From positions 62,001 to 126,000 of the forward strand of contig NZ_CABVLY010000015.1 in NCBI RefSeq assembly GCF_902498995.1: a stretch of 64,000 nt of DNA, written 5' to 3'. Both the position numbers and the translations under genes were made by a program. Of the stretch, positions 1 to 7,822 are shown one piece after another. Position 1 is the first letter of the stretch. Each line of letters starts with the position of its first letter. This DNA comes from Burkholderia anthina (GTDB lineage Bacteria > Pseudomonadota > Gammaproteobacteria > Burkholderiales > Burkholderiaceae). Under the pieces are notes generated by a model, which had not been told where the DNA came from, made no database searches, and saw only the letters and a program-made list of their open reading frames with translations.

Positions 1-1
1 G

Positions 2-616
2 TCGACGTCGGGGCTGCTGCCGACCGACTTCTATGCGCGGGCGGTGCATCCGGAGCGCTGTGTGGTCGGCCATCCGTTCAATCCGGTCTACCTGCTGCCG
101 CTCGTCGAAGTGCTCGGCGGCGCGCGCACGTCGCCGGAAGCCGTGGAAGCGGCGATGGAGATCTATCGCAAGCTCGGCATGCGGCCGCTGCACGTGCGCA
201 AGGAAGTGCCCGGCTTCATCGCGGACCGGCTGCTCGAAGCGCTGTGGCGCGAGGCGCTGCATCTGGTCAACGAAGGCGTCGCGACGACCGGCGAGATCGA
301 CGACGCGATCCGCTTCGGCGCGGGCATCCGCTGGTCGTTCATGGGCACGTTCCTGACCTATACGCTGGCCGGCGGCGACGCGGGCATGCGACACTTCATG
401 CAGCAGTTCGGCCCGGCGCTCGAACTGCCATGGACCAAGCTGGTCGCGCCGACGCTGACCGACGCACTGATCGACAGCGTCGTCGAAGGCACGAGCGAGC
501 AGCAAGGCAAGCGCAGCATCAAGGAACTCGAGCGCTATCGCGACGAGTGCATTACCGAGGTGCTGAAGGCGATCGCCGCGGTGAAGGCGCGGCACGGGAT
601 GCGATTCGAGGACTGA
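2..616 (+). CDS. cdhA: L-carnitine dehydrogenase, C-terminal part (3-hydroxyacyl-CoA dehydrogenase family)
   Basis: The frame is open from the window edge, so the N-terminal NAD-binding domain lies outside. What remains begins with the family signature around [14 protein letters not shown] and continues into the all-helical C-terminal domain. The family oxidises the 3-hydroxyl of L-carnitine to 3-dehydrocarnitine with NAD+. The assignment to carnitine rather than acyl-CoA substrates rests on the context: the next gene is a hot-dog thioesterase 4 bp downstream, as in the cdhCAB order of Pseudomonas, and a gamma-butyrobetaine dioxygenase follows. The upstream cdhC-like cleavage enzyme would be expected just outside the window. 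Confidence 0.8.
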   Translation, partial: STSGLLPTDFYARAVHPERCVVGHPFNPVYLLPLVEVLGGARTSPEAVEAAMEIYRKLGMRPLHVRKEVPGFIADRLLEALWREALHLVNEGVATTGEIDDAIRFGAGIRWSFMGTFLTYTLAGGDAGMRHFMQQFGPALELPWTKLVAPTLTDALIDSVVEGTSEQQGKRSIKELERYRDECITEVLKAIAAVKARHGMRFED

Positions 617-620
617 CAAC

Positions 621-1109
621 ATGACCGGCGATACCCCGCTGACGATCTACCGCGACGTCGTACGGCCCGAGTGGGTCGACTACAACGGCCATCTGCGCGA
701 CGCGTTCTATCTGCTGATCTTCAGCTTCGCGACCGATGCGCTGCTGGACCGCATCGGTCTCGACGACGCCACGCGTCGCGAGCGGGGCCGCTCGGTCTAC
801 ACGCTCGAAGCGCATGTGAACTATCTGCAGGAGATCAAGGAAGGCACGCGCGTGCGCGTCGATGCGCGGGTGTTCGCGCATGACGCGAAGCGGCTGCACA
901 TGTATCTCGAACTGTTCGCGGACGGGCACGACGGCGCGGTGTCGGCGAGCGAGCAGATGATGCTGCACGTCGACACGCGCGACGGCGCGAAATCGGCGCC
1001 GTTCGACGACGACGTCGCCGTGCGCGTGGCCGGGCTTCACGCGTTGCAGCGCGATTGCGCGGCGCCCGCGTATGCGGGCCGCGTGATCGGCCTGCCGCCG
1101 CGCCGTTAG
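621..1109 (+). CDS. cdhB: Thioesterase of carnitine catabolism (betainyl-CoA thioesterase-like)
   Basis: This 162-residue single hot-dog domain protein starts 4 bp after cdhA and is almost certainly co-transcribed with it. The N-terminal segment VDYNGHLRDAFY resembles the 4-hydroxybenzoyl-CoA thioesterase motif in which an Asp or Asn near NGH is catalytic. In the Pseudomonas carnitine pathway the equivalent enzyme hydrolyses betainyl-CoA to glycine betaine after the keto-acid cleavage step. Substrate is inferred from gene order only. Confidence 0.75.
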   Translation: MTGDTPLTIYRDVVRPEWVDYNGHLRDAFYLLIFSFATDALLDRIGLDDATRRERGRSVYTLEAHVNYLQEIKEGTRVRVDARVFAHDAKRLHMYLELFADGHDGAVSASEQMMLHVDTRDGAKSAPFDDDVAVRVAGLHALQRDCAAPAYAGRVIGLPPRR

Positions 1110-1133
1110 CTCCGGATACGGAAAACCCGCACG

Positions 1134-2090
1134 ATGCTCGAACCCGAAATCGCGGCGTTCGTTGCCGCCGTCGCCGCCGCGTATCCGGCCGATGCGGCGG
1201 CGCGCTCGGTCGGCGAGCAGCGGCGCGTCTACGATCGCTTCGCGGCCGCATGGACGCCTGCCGCGCTGCCGGCCGGCATCGTGCAGCACGATGCAGTGTG
1301 GCGCGCGCCGGACGGACGAGCGATCAAGCTGCGGCGCTACGCGCCCGAGCACGGTACGCCGCGCGGCACCGTGCTGTTCTTTCATGGCGGCGGTTTCGTC
1401 GTCGGCTCGCTCGACAGTCACGCGCTGATCACCGCGCAACTGGCGGCCGACACGGGGCTCGCCGTGATCGCGGTCGACTACCGGCTCGCACCCGAGCATC
1501 GCGCACCGGCCGCGCTCGAGGATTGCCTCGCCGTCACGCGTGCCGCGCGTGACGCAGCACACTGGCCGTTCGGTTCATGCGCCCGCCCGCTGACGCTCGC
1601 GGGCGACAGTGCCGGCGGCAATCTCGCGGCGGCCGTCGCGACCGTGCTGCGCGATGCGGGCGAGGGCGGCATCGACGGGATCGCACTCGTTTATCCGATG
1701 CTCGGTTTCGAACCGCAATCGCCGGCGCGCGAAACGGAAGCGCACGCGCCGATGCTGACACTCGACGACGTTCATCACTATCGCGCGCTGTACTGGGGCG
1801 ATGCGGATGAAGCCGCGTTGAACGACGCTCCGCTGCTGCGCGCATCGGTGCCGCTTGCCGCGTCGCGTTTCGACGGGTTGCCGCCGGTGCTTGCGATCGG
1901 CGCGGAACACGATCCGCTGCGTGACGACGCGCGCGTGTACGTCGAACGGATACGCGCGGCCGGCGGCGCCGCACGTTACTGGATGGGAGAGGGGCTGGTG
2001 CACGGTTGCTGGCGCGCGCTCGGAACGAGTCCGCAGGCGGCGCGCATGCACCGGATGGTCGGTGGGTTCTTGCTCGCACCACACGCGTAG
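1134..2090 (+). CDS. Alpha/beta hydrolase of the hormone-sensitive lipase family
   Basis: The 318-residue protein has the hallmark oxyanion motif HGGGF near residue 84, the nucleophile elbow GDSAGG near residue 159, and a late Asp (EHDPLRDD) and His (LVHGCW) completing the triad. These place it in the HSL/esterase IV family. It starts 24 bp after the thioesterase gene and is followed by the dioxygenase gene, so it is part of the carnitine cluster. A role in hydrolysing short-chain acylcarnitines, as known for the HocS hydrolase of Pseudomonas, is plausible but is inference. Confidence 0.8.
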   Translation: MLEPEIAAFVAAVAAAYPADAAARSVGEQRRVYDRFAAAWTPAALPAGIVQHDAVWRAPDGRAIKLRRYAPEHGTPRGTVLFFHGGGFVVGSLDSHALITAQLAADTGLAVIAVDYRLAPEHRAPAALEDCLAVTRAARDAAHWPFGSCARPLTLAGDSAGGNLAAAVATVLRDAGEGGIDGIALVYPMLGFEPQSPARETEAHAPMLTLDDVHHYRALYWGDADEAALNDAPLLRASVPLAASRFDGLPPVLAIGAEHDPLRDDARVYVERIRAAGGAARYWMGEGLVHGCWRALGTSPQAARMHRMVGGFLLAPHA

Positions 2091-2113
2091 CGGGCGTTTT
2101 CCGGGAGGCAGCG

Positions 2114-3310
2114 ATGCAGTCAGCGCAACACCGTATCGAGGACTGGCGGACGTTTTCGGGGGATGCGGCGATTGCCGCGGTGGCGATCGGCGACGGTACG
2201 GTGGACGTCGCGTGGCACGACGCGCGACGATCGCCGTTTCATTTCGACTGGCTGCGCGACAACTGCGCGTGTTCCGCGTGCGTGCATGCGATCACGCGCG
2301 AGCAGGTGTTCGAGATCGCCGATGCGCGCGAGGATCTGGCCGCGCACACCGCGCGGATCGAAGCCGACGGCACGCTGCATGTCGAGTGGAACGACGGCCA
2401 TCGCAGCGCGTGGTCGCCGGGCTGGTTGCGTGCGCATGCTTATGACGATGACTCGCGCGCGGAGCGCCAGGCCGCGCACGGACGGCATGTGTGGGCCGGC
2501 GACGATGCAACGGCCATCGGCGTGTTCGCGTGGCGCGACGTGATGGAGGATGACGGCGCGTTGCTTGCGTGGCTGCGCGCGTTGCAGCGCACCGGGCTGA
2601 CGCTCGTCGAAGGCGTGCCGGCCGAGCGTGGTCGCGTCGACGAGATCGCGCGTCGCATCGGTCTGATCCGCGAGAGCAATTTCGGCGTGCTGTTCGACGT
2701 CGAATCGAAGCCGCGCCCGGACAGCAATGCCTATACGTCGCTCAATCTGCCGCCGCACACGGACTTGCCGACGCGCGAGCTGCAGCCCGGCGTGCAGTTC
2801 CTGCATTGCCTCGCGAACGACGCGACGGGTGGCGACAGCATCTTCCTCGACGGCTTCGCGCTCGCGGATGCGCTGCGGCGTGAACATCCGGCCGATTTCG
2901 AGCAACTGGCGTCGACGCCGTTCGAGTTCTGGAACAAGAGTGCGACCAGCGACTACCGCTGTTCGGCGCCCGTGATCGGGCTGGATGCGCGCGGGAACGT
3001 GACGGAAGTGCGGGTCGCGAATTTCCTGCGCGGGCCGCTCGATGCGCCGGCCGAGTCGGTCGCGGCCGTCTATCGCGCGTACCGTCGGTTTCTCGCGCTC
3101 GCGCGTGAGCCGCGTTTTCGCTTGCACCGGCGGCTGCGTTCGGGCGACATGTGGGCGTTCGACAACCGGCGCGTGCTGCATGCGCGCACCGAGTTCGATC
3201 CATCGACGGGGCGCCGCCATCTGCAGGGCTGCTACGTCGATCGCGACGAGCTGCTGTCGCGGTGGCGCGTGCTGTCGCGTTCGGCGCCCGCTGCGGCCGC
3301 GCCGCGCTGA
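2114..3310 (+). CDS. Gamma-butyrobetaine dioxygenase
   Basis: The start at 2114 is chosen because a GGGAGGCA ribosome site lies just before it; the reading frame itself extends further upstream. The product is 398 residues. The N-terminal third is a DUF971-type domain with the cysteine cluster CACSAC. The remainder is a TauD-like Fe(II)/2-oxoglutarate dioxygenase with the HTD iron-ligand motif in PPHTDLP and a distal His in RVLHART. The family hydroxylates gamma-butyrobetaine to L-carnitine. It therefore feeds the carnitine dehydrogenase encoded upstream and makes the cluster a gamma-butyrobetaine/carnitine to betaine route. Confidence 0.85.
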   Translation: MQSAQHRIEDWRTFSGDAAIAAVAIGDGTVDVAWHDARRSPFHFDWLRDNCACSACVHAITREQVFEIADAREDLAAHTARIEADGTLHVEWNDGHRSAWSPGWLRAHAYDDDSRAERQAAHGRHVWAGDDATAIGVFAWRDVMEDDGALLAWLRALQRTGLTLVEGVPAERGRVDEIARRIGLIRESNFGVLFDVESKPRPDSNAYTSLNLPPHTDLPTRELQPGVQFLHCLANDATGGDSIFLDGFALADALRREHPADFEQLASTPFEFWNKSATSDYRCSAPVIGLDARGNVTEVRVANFLRGPLDAPAESVAAVYRAYRRFLALAREPRFRLHRRLRSGDMWAFDNRRVLHARTEFDPSTGRRHLQGCYVDRDELLSRWRVLSRSAPAAAAPR

Positions 3311-3412
3311 CCGGCCGCATACACCCGTCTACCCCGCATACGAAAAAGCGCCCGGACGCACCGCGCCCGGGCGAAGCCACCCGCTGCCGGGCGGCGGAGG
3401 TATGCGTTTCAT

Positions 3413-3444
3413 AAAAAAAGACGAGCCCGCACAGCGGGCTCGTC
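3413..3444 (-). terminator. Rho-independent terminator of the DUF4148 gene
   Basis: An 11-bp perfect stem (3420-3430 with 3434-3444, loop ACA) is followed on the minus strand by a run of seven T at 3419-3413. A second, weaker hairpin at 3349-3373 also has a T-rich tail in the same direction and may be a backup or serve the end of the dioxygenase operon. Confidence 0.85.
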
Positions 3445-3497
3445 CGGTTACAGCTTCATCGCGCGATGCGCGGTGCGCCCGCCGGGGGCGCGTCGGC

Positions 3498-3800
3498 TTA
3501 CTGGCCGAAGAAGATCGAGTCGCGAGCGTTCGACGACGCTGCGGCAGCCGGGGCGCCCGAGTGGACGACCGGAGCCGGCTGTGCGCCGTAGCCGCTGGCG
3601 TCGGCACCATGAACACGCGCTTCCGCCGACTGGATGTCGTTCGGGTAGTACGGGCTCGACAGGCCCGGCTTGTAGCCGGCTTGTTCGAGCTGAACCAGTT
3701 CGTTGCGGACTTGTGCGCGGGTCACGGTGCTTTGTGCGAAAGCGCCGAACGAAGCGGACAGGGCGACAGCGGCAACAACTGCGGAAACGAGCGATTTCAT
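3498..3800 (-). CDS. Small secreted DUF4148 protein
   Basis: The 100-residue protein starts with a clear signal peptide ending AFA-QS, followed by TRAQVRNELVQLEQAGY, which is the core of the DUF4148 family abundant in Burkholderia. The C-terminal part is low-complexity, rich in Ala, Pro and Ser. Function is unknown; it is expected in the periplasm or at the outer membrane. It is a single-gene unit, with a terminator behind it and a palindrome in its upstream region. Confidence 0.85.
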   Translation of the reverse strand: MKSLVSAVVAAVALSASFGAFAQSTVTRAQVRNELVQLEQAGYKPGLSSPYYPNDIQSAEARVHGADASGYGAQPAPVVHSGAPAAAASSNARDSIFFGQ

Positions 3801-3853
3801 GATGACCTCCGGTGTTTTATTGGGTTCGCTCTCGACACCATGTCTTAAGCGAT

Positions 3854-3870
3854 TGACTAAATCTTAGTCA
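3854..3870. promoter_or_regulatory. Perfect palindrome upstream of the DUF4148 gene
   Basis: TGACTAA and TTAGTCA (7 bp each) are separated by ATC, 54 bp upstream of the DUF4148 start. The AT-rich site stands out from its GC-rich surroundings and lies where a promoter is expected. It is a candidate binding site for a dimeric regulator; which one is unknown. Confidence 0.4.
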
Positions 3871-4014
3871 CCGGGGTCTTCAGGGTAAACGCTGATTTTG
3901 ACGATAGATTGTTTCCTGGGTGGTAACAGTTGTGCGTCGAATCAGTCTTTCAACGGCCTTTCTTTTCCGTCCGCGTAATAAGTATGAAGAATATGCGAGC
4001 CGGCGGCGTGCCGT

Positions 4015-5001
4015 TCAGCGTGCCTCGGCCGCGGCGTCGAACGGCTTGGCGAGCGGCCGTCCGGCGGGTGCGCCCGCGCTCAGGAAACGCACGCCCGTCG
4101 CGGCTTCCGACGCTTCCCACAGCAGCGCCGCCACGGCCGCGTCGCGGGCCGAACGCGGCACGCTTGCCGGTGCCGGCAGGCCGCGCGACTCGAACCAGCC
4201 GGATGGGCCGATGTACGAGCCGCCGACGAGATCGGGCGCCGTCGCCGCATGAATCGCGGGCAGCGCGCCCTGGTCGGCAGGTTGCGCGAGATAACGGTTC
4301 GCCGCACGCATCAGCGCGGCGCGGGCGGGCGAGCTGTCCATCGCGGGGCCCGCGAACTGCAGGTTGGTCGCCGCGTAGCCGGGGTGCGCGGCGACGCTGA
4401 TCCCCGCGAACGCGGCGCGCTGGAAGCGGCGCTGCAACTCGATCGCGAACACGAGGTTCGCGAGCTTGCTGTCGCAATACGCGAGATAACGGTTGTAGCG
4501 ATGCGCGGCGCGCAGGTCGTCGACGCGGATCCGGCCGCCGCGGTTGAAGCCGCTCGACATCGTGACGACGCGCGCCCGGCGGGCGGCGCGCAGCGCGGGC
4601 AGCAGATGGCCGGTCAGCGCGAAATGGCCGAGGTGGTTGGTGCCGAACTGCATTTCGAAGCCGTCGCGCGTCTGCCGCAGCGGCAGGAACATCACGCCGG
4701 CGTTGTTGCAGAGGATGTCGACGCGGCCGTGACGTTCGGACACGTCGTCGGCGAAGCGCTGGATCGATGCGAGATCGGCGAGGTCGAGCGGATCGACTTC
4801 GACGCGGGCAGCGGGATGAAGACGGCGGATCGCATCGGCCGCCTGCGCGGCGCGGGCGGCATCGCGGCAACCCATCACGACGGTCGCGCCCTTGGCGGCG
4901 AGCGTTTCCGCGATCTGCCAGCCGAGACCGCTGTTGGCGCCGGTCACGACCGCGACCTTGCCGCCTTGCGCCGGGACGTGGCGCGCGCTCCATGCATGCA
5001 T
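4015..5001 (-). CDS. SDR-family oxidoreductase
   Basis: This 328-residue protein has the classical Rossmann glycine motif TGANSGLG near residue 20, the NNAG motif, and an active-site YCDSK with an upstream Ser. Its length and sequence resemble the retinol dehydrogenase/protochlorophyllide reductase-like group of SDRs, which are longer than the 250-residue classical type. The start at 5001 is preceded by GGAGG at good spacing. Substrate is unknown. It is monocistronic, with a 9-bp inverted repeat 40 bp before the start. Confidence 0.8.
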   Translation of the reverse strand: MHAWSARHVPAQGGKVAVVTGANSGLGWQIAETLAAKGATVVMGCRDAARAAQAADAIRRLHPAARVEVDPLDLADLASIQRFADDVSERHGRVDILCNNAGVMFLPLRQTRDGFEMQFGTNHLGHFALTGHLLPALRAARRARVVTMSSGFNRGGRIRVDDLRAAHRYNRYLAYCDSKLANLVFAIELQRRFQRAAFAGISVAAHPGYAATNLQFAGPAMDSSPARAALMRAANRYLAQPADQGALPAIHAATAPDLVGGSYIGPSGWFESRGLPAPASVPRSARDAAVAALLWEASEAATGVRFLSAGAPAGRPLAKPFDAAAEAR

Positions 5002-5040
5002 GTCTGCCTCCCTCGGCGTGGCAATGCGCCACGACGCGTA

Positions 5041-5066
5041 ATCGTTACATTGAGTGGTGTAACGAT
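5041..5066. promoter_or_regulatory. Candidate operator: 9-bp perfect inverted repeat
   Basis: ATCGTTACA at 5041-5049 and TGTAACGAT at 5058-5066 form a perfect inverted repeat with an 8-bp spacer, 40-65 bp upstream of the SDR start. The size and symmetry fit a TetR-type operator overlapping the promoter. No regulator gene is adjacent, so the cognate protein is unknown. Confidence 0.5.
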
Positions 5067-5165
5067 AGTCCGCGCAGGCGGAGCAGACAAGCGGGGGAAT
5101 TAGACCGGCGGTTCTAGGCAGGCATGCGTGTTACGCAGCCGGCCCGCGCACGCGGCCGGTGCGCG

Positions 5166-5456
5166 TTATCGGCCGCCGGCCATGCCGAGCACTTCGGCGG
5201 CGGAGATCATCGCGGCCGCATTCGCGGGTGCCGGGCGCTCGGCCGGGCGGAATACTTCGTCGCCGCGCTGGATGACCTGGCGCGACAGCGCACAGGTGCC
5301 GGTGCGCTGCGCGAAGCGGCGGCGCCAGCGCTGCTCGCCGTAATGACAGCGGCCGGGTTCGACCCAGCGGACGACGAGCAGCGTATCGGAACGTTCGAGA
5401 ATTTCGACGTGGACGTCGGCGGGATCGAGCGCAGGCAGGGATTGAGAGGCCTTCAT
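5166..5456 (-). CDS. DUF3331 domain protein
   Basis: The frame is open further upstream, but the Met at 5456 is preceded by AGGAAA at ideal spacing, giving a 96-residue protein. The stretch from DTLLVVRW through RCHYGEQ matches the DUF3331 family, small proteins of unknown function frequent in Burkholderia. Paired Cys and His residues could bind metal, but this is speculation. Confidence 0.7.
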   Translation of the reverse strand: MKASQSLPALDPADVHVEILERSDTLLVVRWVEPGRCHYGEQRWRRRFAQRTGTCALSRQVIQRGDEVFRPAERPAPANAAAMISAAEVLGMAGGR

Positions 5457-5656
5457 TTGCCGTTTCCTAAAGCTCGTGCGGTTTCGGCCTTGGCAGTGGA
5501 TGTCACTACCCGATGGCGAATCCGTAGCGGTTTCCATGAGTGGTGCGCTAAATGTAAGCGTCTGTGACCGGAAAAAACATCCTGTCTGGCTCAAATTACC
5601 TTTTGCCGATTTAGAAACAATCGACCCGCATTTTCTTTAAAAAGGACGGACAAAAA

Positions 5657-5682
5657 CGCCCCGGACGCGGACGCCCGGGGCG
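5657..5682 (-). terminator. Isolated terminator-like hairpin
   Basis: An 8-bp GC stem (5657-5664 with 5675-5682) is followed on the minus strand by five T. It would end a leftward transcript entering from 5700-6040, yet no convincing leftward gene exists there. The 5457-6040 interval otherwise shows no gene I can support. Confidence 0.45.
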
Positions 5683-6040
5683 GAAAATCGGCCCGCGCCC
5701 ACCGTGTCTGCTCGCTCAGTCACGGGGCCCACCGCGGGGGACGGAGGTGCCCGTCAGGGATCGTCGACGGGCGGGGGTGCGGTGTGCCGGGAGGCGCGGT
5801 CCGGCCACACGATGATCGCGCGCGCATCCCGTTGAGACCCTGACAGCAACATGACTTTTCTGTCAGGTTCGCCGGCCGCGGCGTGACGCGAGCTGCGGAA
5901 ACCGGCGGAAACGCCCGCCGGCATTGGCTTCGCGCGATGCGGAGCCGATCGTCCGGGGCGTGGGTTGCCCGCCAATCGACCACTGCGGCACCGCTGCCCG
6001 GCAGATTCTCCCGCTCGGGAAAATACTGAATCGCGCGGCC

Positions 6041-6069
6041 GTGACAAATCCGGAATCTGTTCCTATGAT
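6041..6069 (+). promoter_or_regulatory. Sigma-70 type promoter of the fucose operon
   Basis: GTGACA at 6041-6046 and TATGAT at 6064-6069 are separated by 17 bp, close to consensus in both boxes. Transcription would start near 6076, 60 bp before the first gene and inside a palindromic operator candidate. Confidence 0.6.
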
Positions 6070-6099
6070 TGGTTGGACCTTTGGTCCTTTGTGCCAATC
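6067..6099. promoter_or_regulatory. Nested palindrome, candidate operator of the fucose regulator
   Basis: An inner repeat GGACC-TTT-GGTCC (6075-6087) sits inside an outer repeat GATTGG (6067-6072) / CCAATC (6094-6099). It overlaps the -10 box and the predicted transcription start, which suits repression. The FadR/GntR-type regulator at the end of the operon is the obvious candidate binder; this link is inference. Confidence 0.5.
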
Positions 6100-6134
6100 G
6101 GCCGGTTCGCCGGCTTCTATTCGGAGAGGTGCGC

Positions 6135-6899
6135 ATGAGATTGCAGGGCAAGCACGCGCTGGTCACGGCGGCCGGGCAGGGCATCGGCCGGGCAACCGCG
6201 CTGCGGTTCGCGAGCGAGGGCGCCGACGTGCTGGCGACCGACATCAACGAGGCCGCGCTCGCGCAGCTCGCGGCCGACGCCGAGCGCGCGGGCGGCCGGC
6301 TGGCGACACGGCGGCTCGACGTGACCGACGCGCACGACGTCGCGGCACTCGCCGCGCAGGAACGGGCGTTCGACGTGCTGTTCAACTGCGCCGGTTTCGT
6401 CCATCACGGCTCGATCCTCGATTGCGACGACGACGCGTGGGCGTTCTCGCTGAACCTGAACGTCACGTCGATGTACCGGCTGATTCGCGCGTTGCTGCCG
6501 GCGATGCTCGAAGCGGGCGGCGCGTCGATCGTCAACATGGCGTCGGCGGCGTCGAGCGTGAAGGGCGTGCCGAACCGCTTCGTCTACGGCACGACCAAGG
6601 CCGCCGTGATCGGGCTGACCAAGGCGGTCGCGGCCGATTTCGTCGAGCAGCGCATCCGCTGCAACGCGATCTGCCCCGGCACGATCGAGTCGCCGTCGCT
6701 CGAGCAGCGGATCGCCGAGCAGGCGCGCACGCGCCAGGTGTCGACCGACACCGTGCGGCAGGCCTTCGTCGCGCGCCAGCCGATGGGCCGCATCGGCACC
6801 GCGGACGAAGTGGCCGCGCTCGCGTTGTACCTCGCGTCCGACGAAGCGTCGTTCACGACCGGCGCGATTCATCTGATCGACGGCGGCTGGTCGAACTGA
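6135..6899 (+). CDS. 2-keto-3-deoxy-L-fuconate dehydrogenase (SDR)
   Basis: A 254-residue classical SDR with TAAGQGIG cofactor motif, NCAG, the active-site YGTTK and a C-terminal IDGGW. The close family comprises the dehydrogenases that oxidise 2-keto-3-deoxy-L-fuconate at C4 with NAD+, and the flanking genes supply the preceding and following steps. The start at 6135 has a GGAGAGG site upstream; it is the first gene of the operon, 60 bp after the predicted transcription start. Confidence 0.8.
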   Translation: MRLQGKHALVTAAGQGIGRATALRFASEGADVLATDINEAALAQLAADAERAGGRLATRRLDVTDAHDVAALAAQERAFDVLFNCAGFVHHGSILDCDDDAWAFSLNLNVTSMYRLIRALLPAMLEAGGASIVNMASAASSVKGVPNRFVYGTTKAAVIGLTKAVAADFVEQRIRCNAICPGTIESPSLEQRIAEQARTRQVSTDTVRQAFVARQPMGRIGTADEVAALALYLASDEASFTTGAIHLIDGGWSN

Positions 6900-6956
6900 C
6901 CGTGTCGAACTGACCGGCCCGCCCCATTCACTTTCCGTTTCCGTTCGGACAACCCC

Positions 6957-7799
6957 ATGAAACTGCTGAGATTTGGCGACAAACACCACGAGAAACCGGG
7001 CTTGCTCGATGCGCAGGGCAAGATCCGCGACCTGTCGGGCGTGATCGACGACGTCGCCGGCGATGCGCTCACCCCGGCGTCGCTCGCGCGGCTGCGCGAC
7101 ATCCCGCCGTCGTCGCTGCCGCTCGTCGAGGGCACGCCGCGGCTCGGCGCGTGCGTCGGCCGCGTCGGCAAGTTCATCTGCATCGGGCTCAATTACTCCG
7201 ACCACGCGGCCGAATCGGGCATGGACGTTCCGAAGGAGCCGGTCGTGTTCGGCAAATGGACGAGCGCGATCTCGGGGCCGAACGACGACGTCGAGATTCC
7301 GCGCGGCTCGGAGAAGACCGACTGGGAAGTCGAGCTCGGCGTGGTGATCGGCCAGGGCGGCCGTTATATCGACGAAGCCGATGCGCTGTCGCACGTCGCC
7401 GGCTACTGCGTGGTGAACGACGTGTCGGAGCGCGAATACCAGCTCGAACGCGGCGGCACGTGGGACAAGGGCAAGGGCAACGACACGTTCGGCCCGCTCG
7501 GGCCCTGGCTCGTGACGGCCGACGAAGTGCCCGATCCGCACGCGCTGCGGCTGTGGCTCGAGGTGGACGGCCACCGCTACCAGAACGGCACGACCGCGAC
7601 GATGGTGTTCCGCGTGCCGCACCTGATCAGCTACCTGAGCCGCTTCATGAGCCTGCAACCGGGCGACGTGATCTCGACCGGCACGCCGCCGGGCGTCGGG
7701 CTCGGGCAGAAGCCGCCCGTCTATCTGCGCGCCGGGCAACTGATCACGCTCGGCATCGACGGGCTCGGCGAGCAGCGTCAGCGCACCGTGCAGGCCTGA
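6957..7799 (+). CDS. Fumarylacetoacetate hydrolase-family 2,4-diketo-3-deoxy-L-fuconate hydrolase
   Basis: The 280-residue protein carries the FAH fold with the landmark segments CIGLNYSDHA, a metal-binding EVELGVVI region and the STGTPPGVG loop near the C-terminus. In the non-phosphorylating fucose route this hydrolase splits 2,4-diketo-3-deoxy-L-fuconate into pyruvate and L-lactate. The order dehydrogenase-hydrolase-dehydratase supports that role over tyrosine catabolism. Confidence 0.8.
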   Translation: MKLLRFGDKHHEKPGLLDAQGKIRDLSGVIDDVAGDALTPASLARLRDIPPSSLPLVEGTPRLGACVGRVGKFICIGLNYSDHAAESGMDVPKEPVVFGKWTSAISGPNDDVEIPRGSEKTDWEVELGVVIGQGGRYIDEADALSHVAGYCVVNDVSEREYQLERGGTWDKGKGNDTFGPLGPWLVTADEVPDPHALRLWLEVDGHRYQNGTTATMVFRVPHLISYLSRFMSLQPGDVISTGTPPGVGLGQKPPVYLRAGQLITLGIDGLGEQRQRTVQA

Positions 7800-7822
7800 T
7801 TCCCTTCAACGGACCGTTCGTC

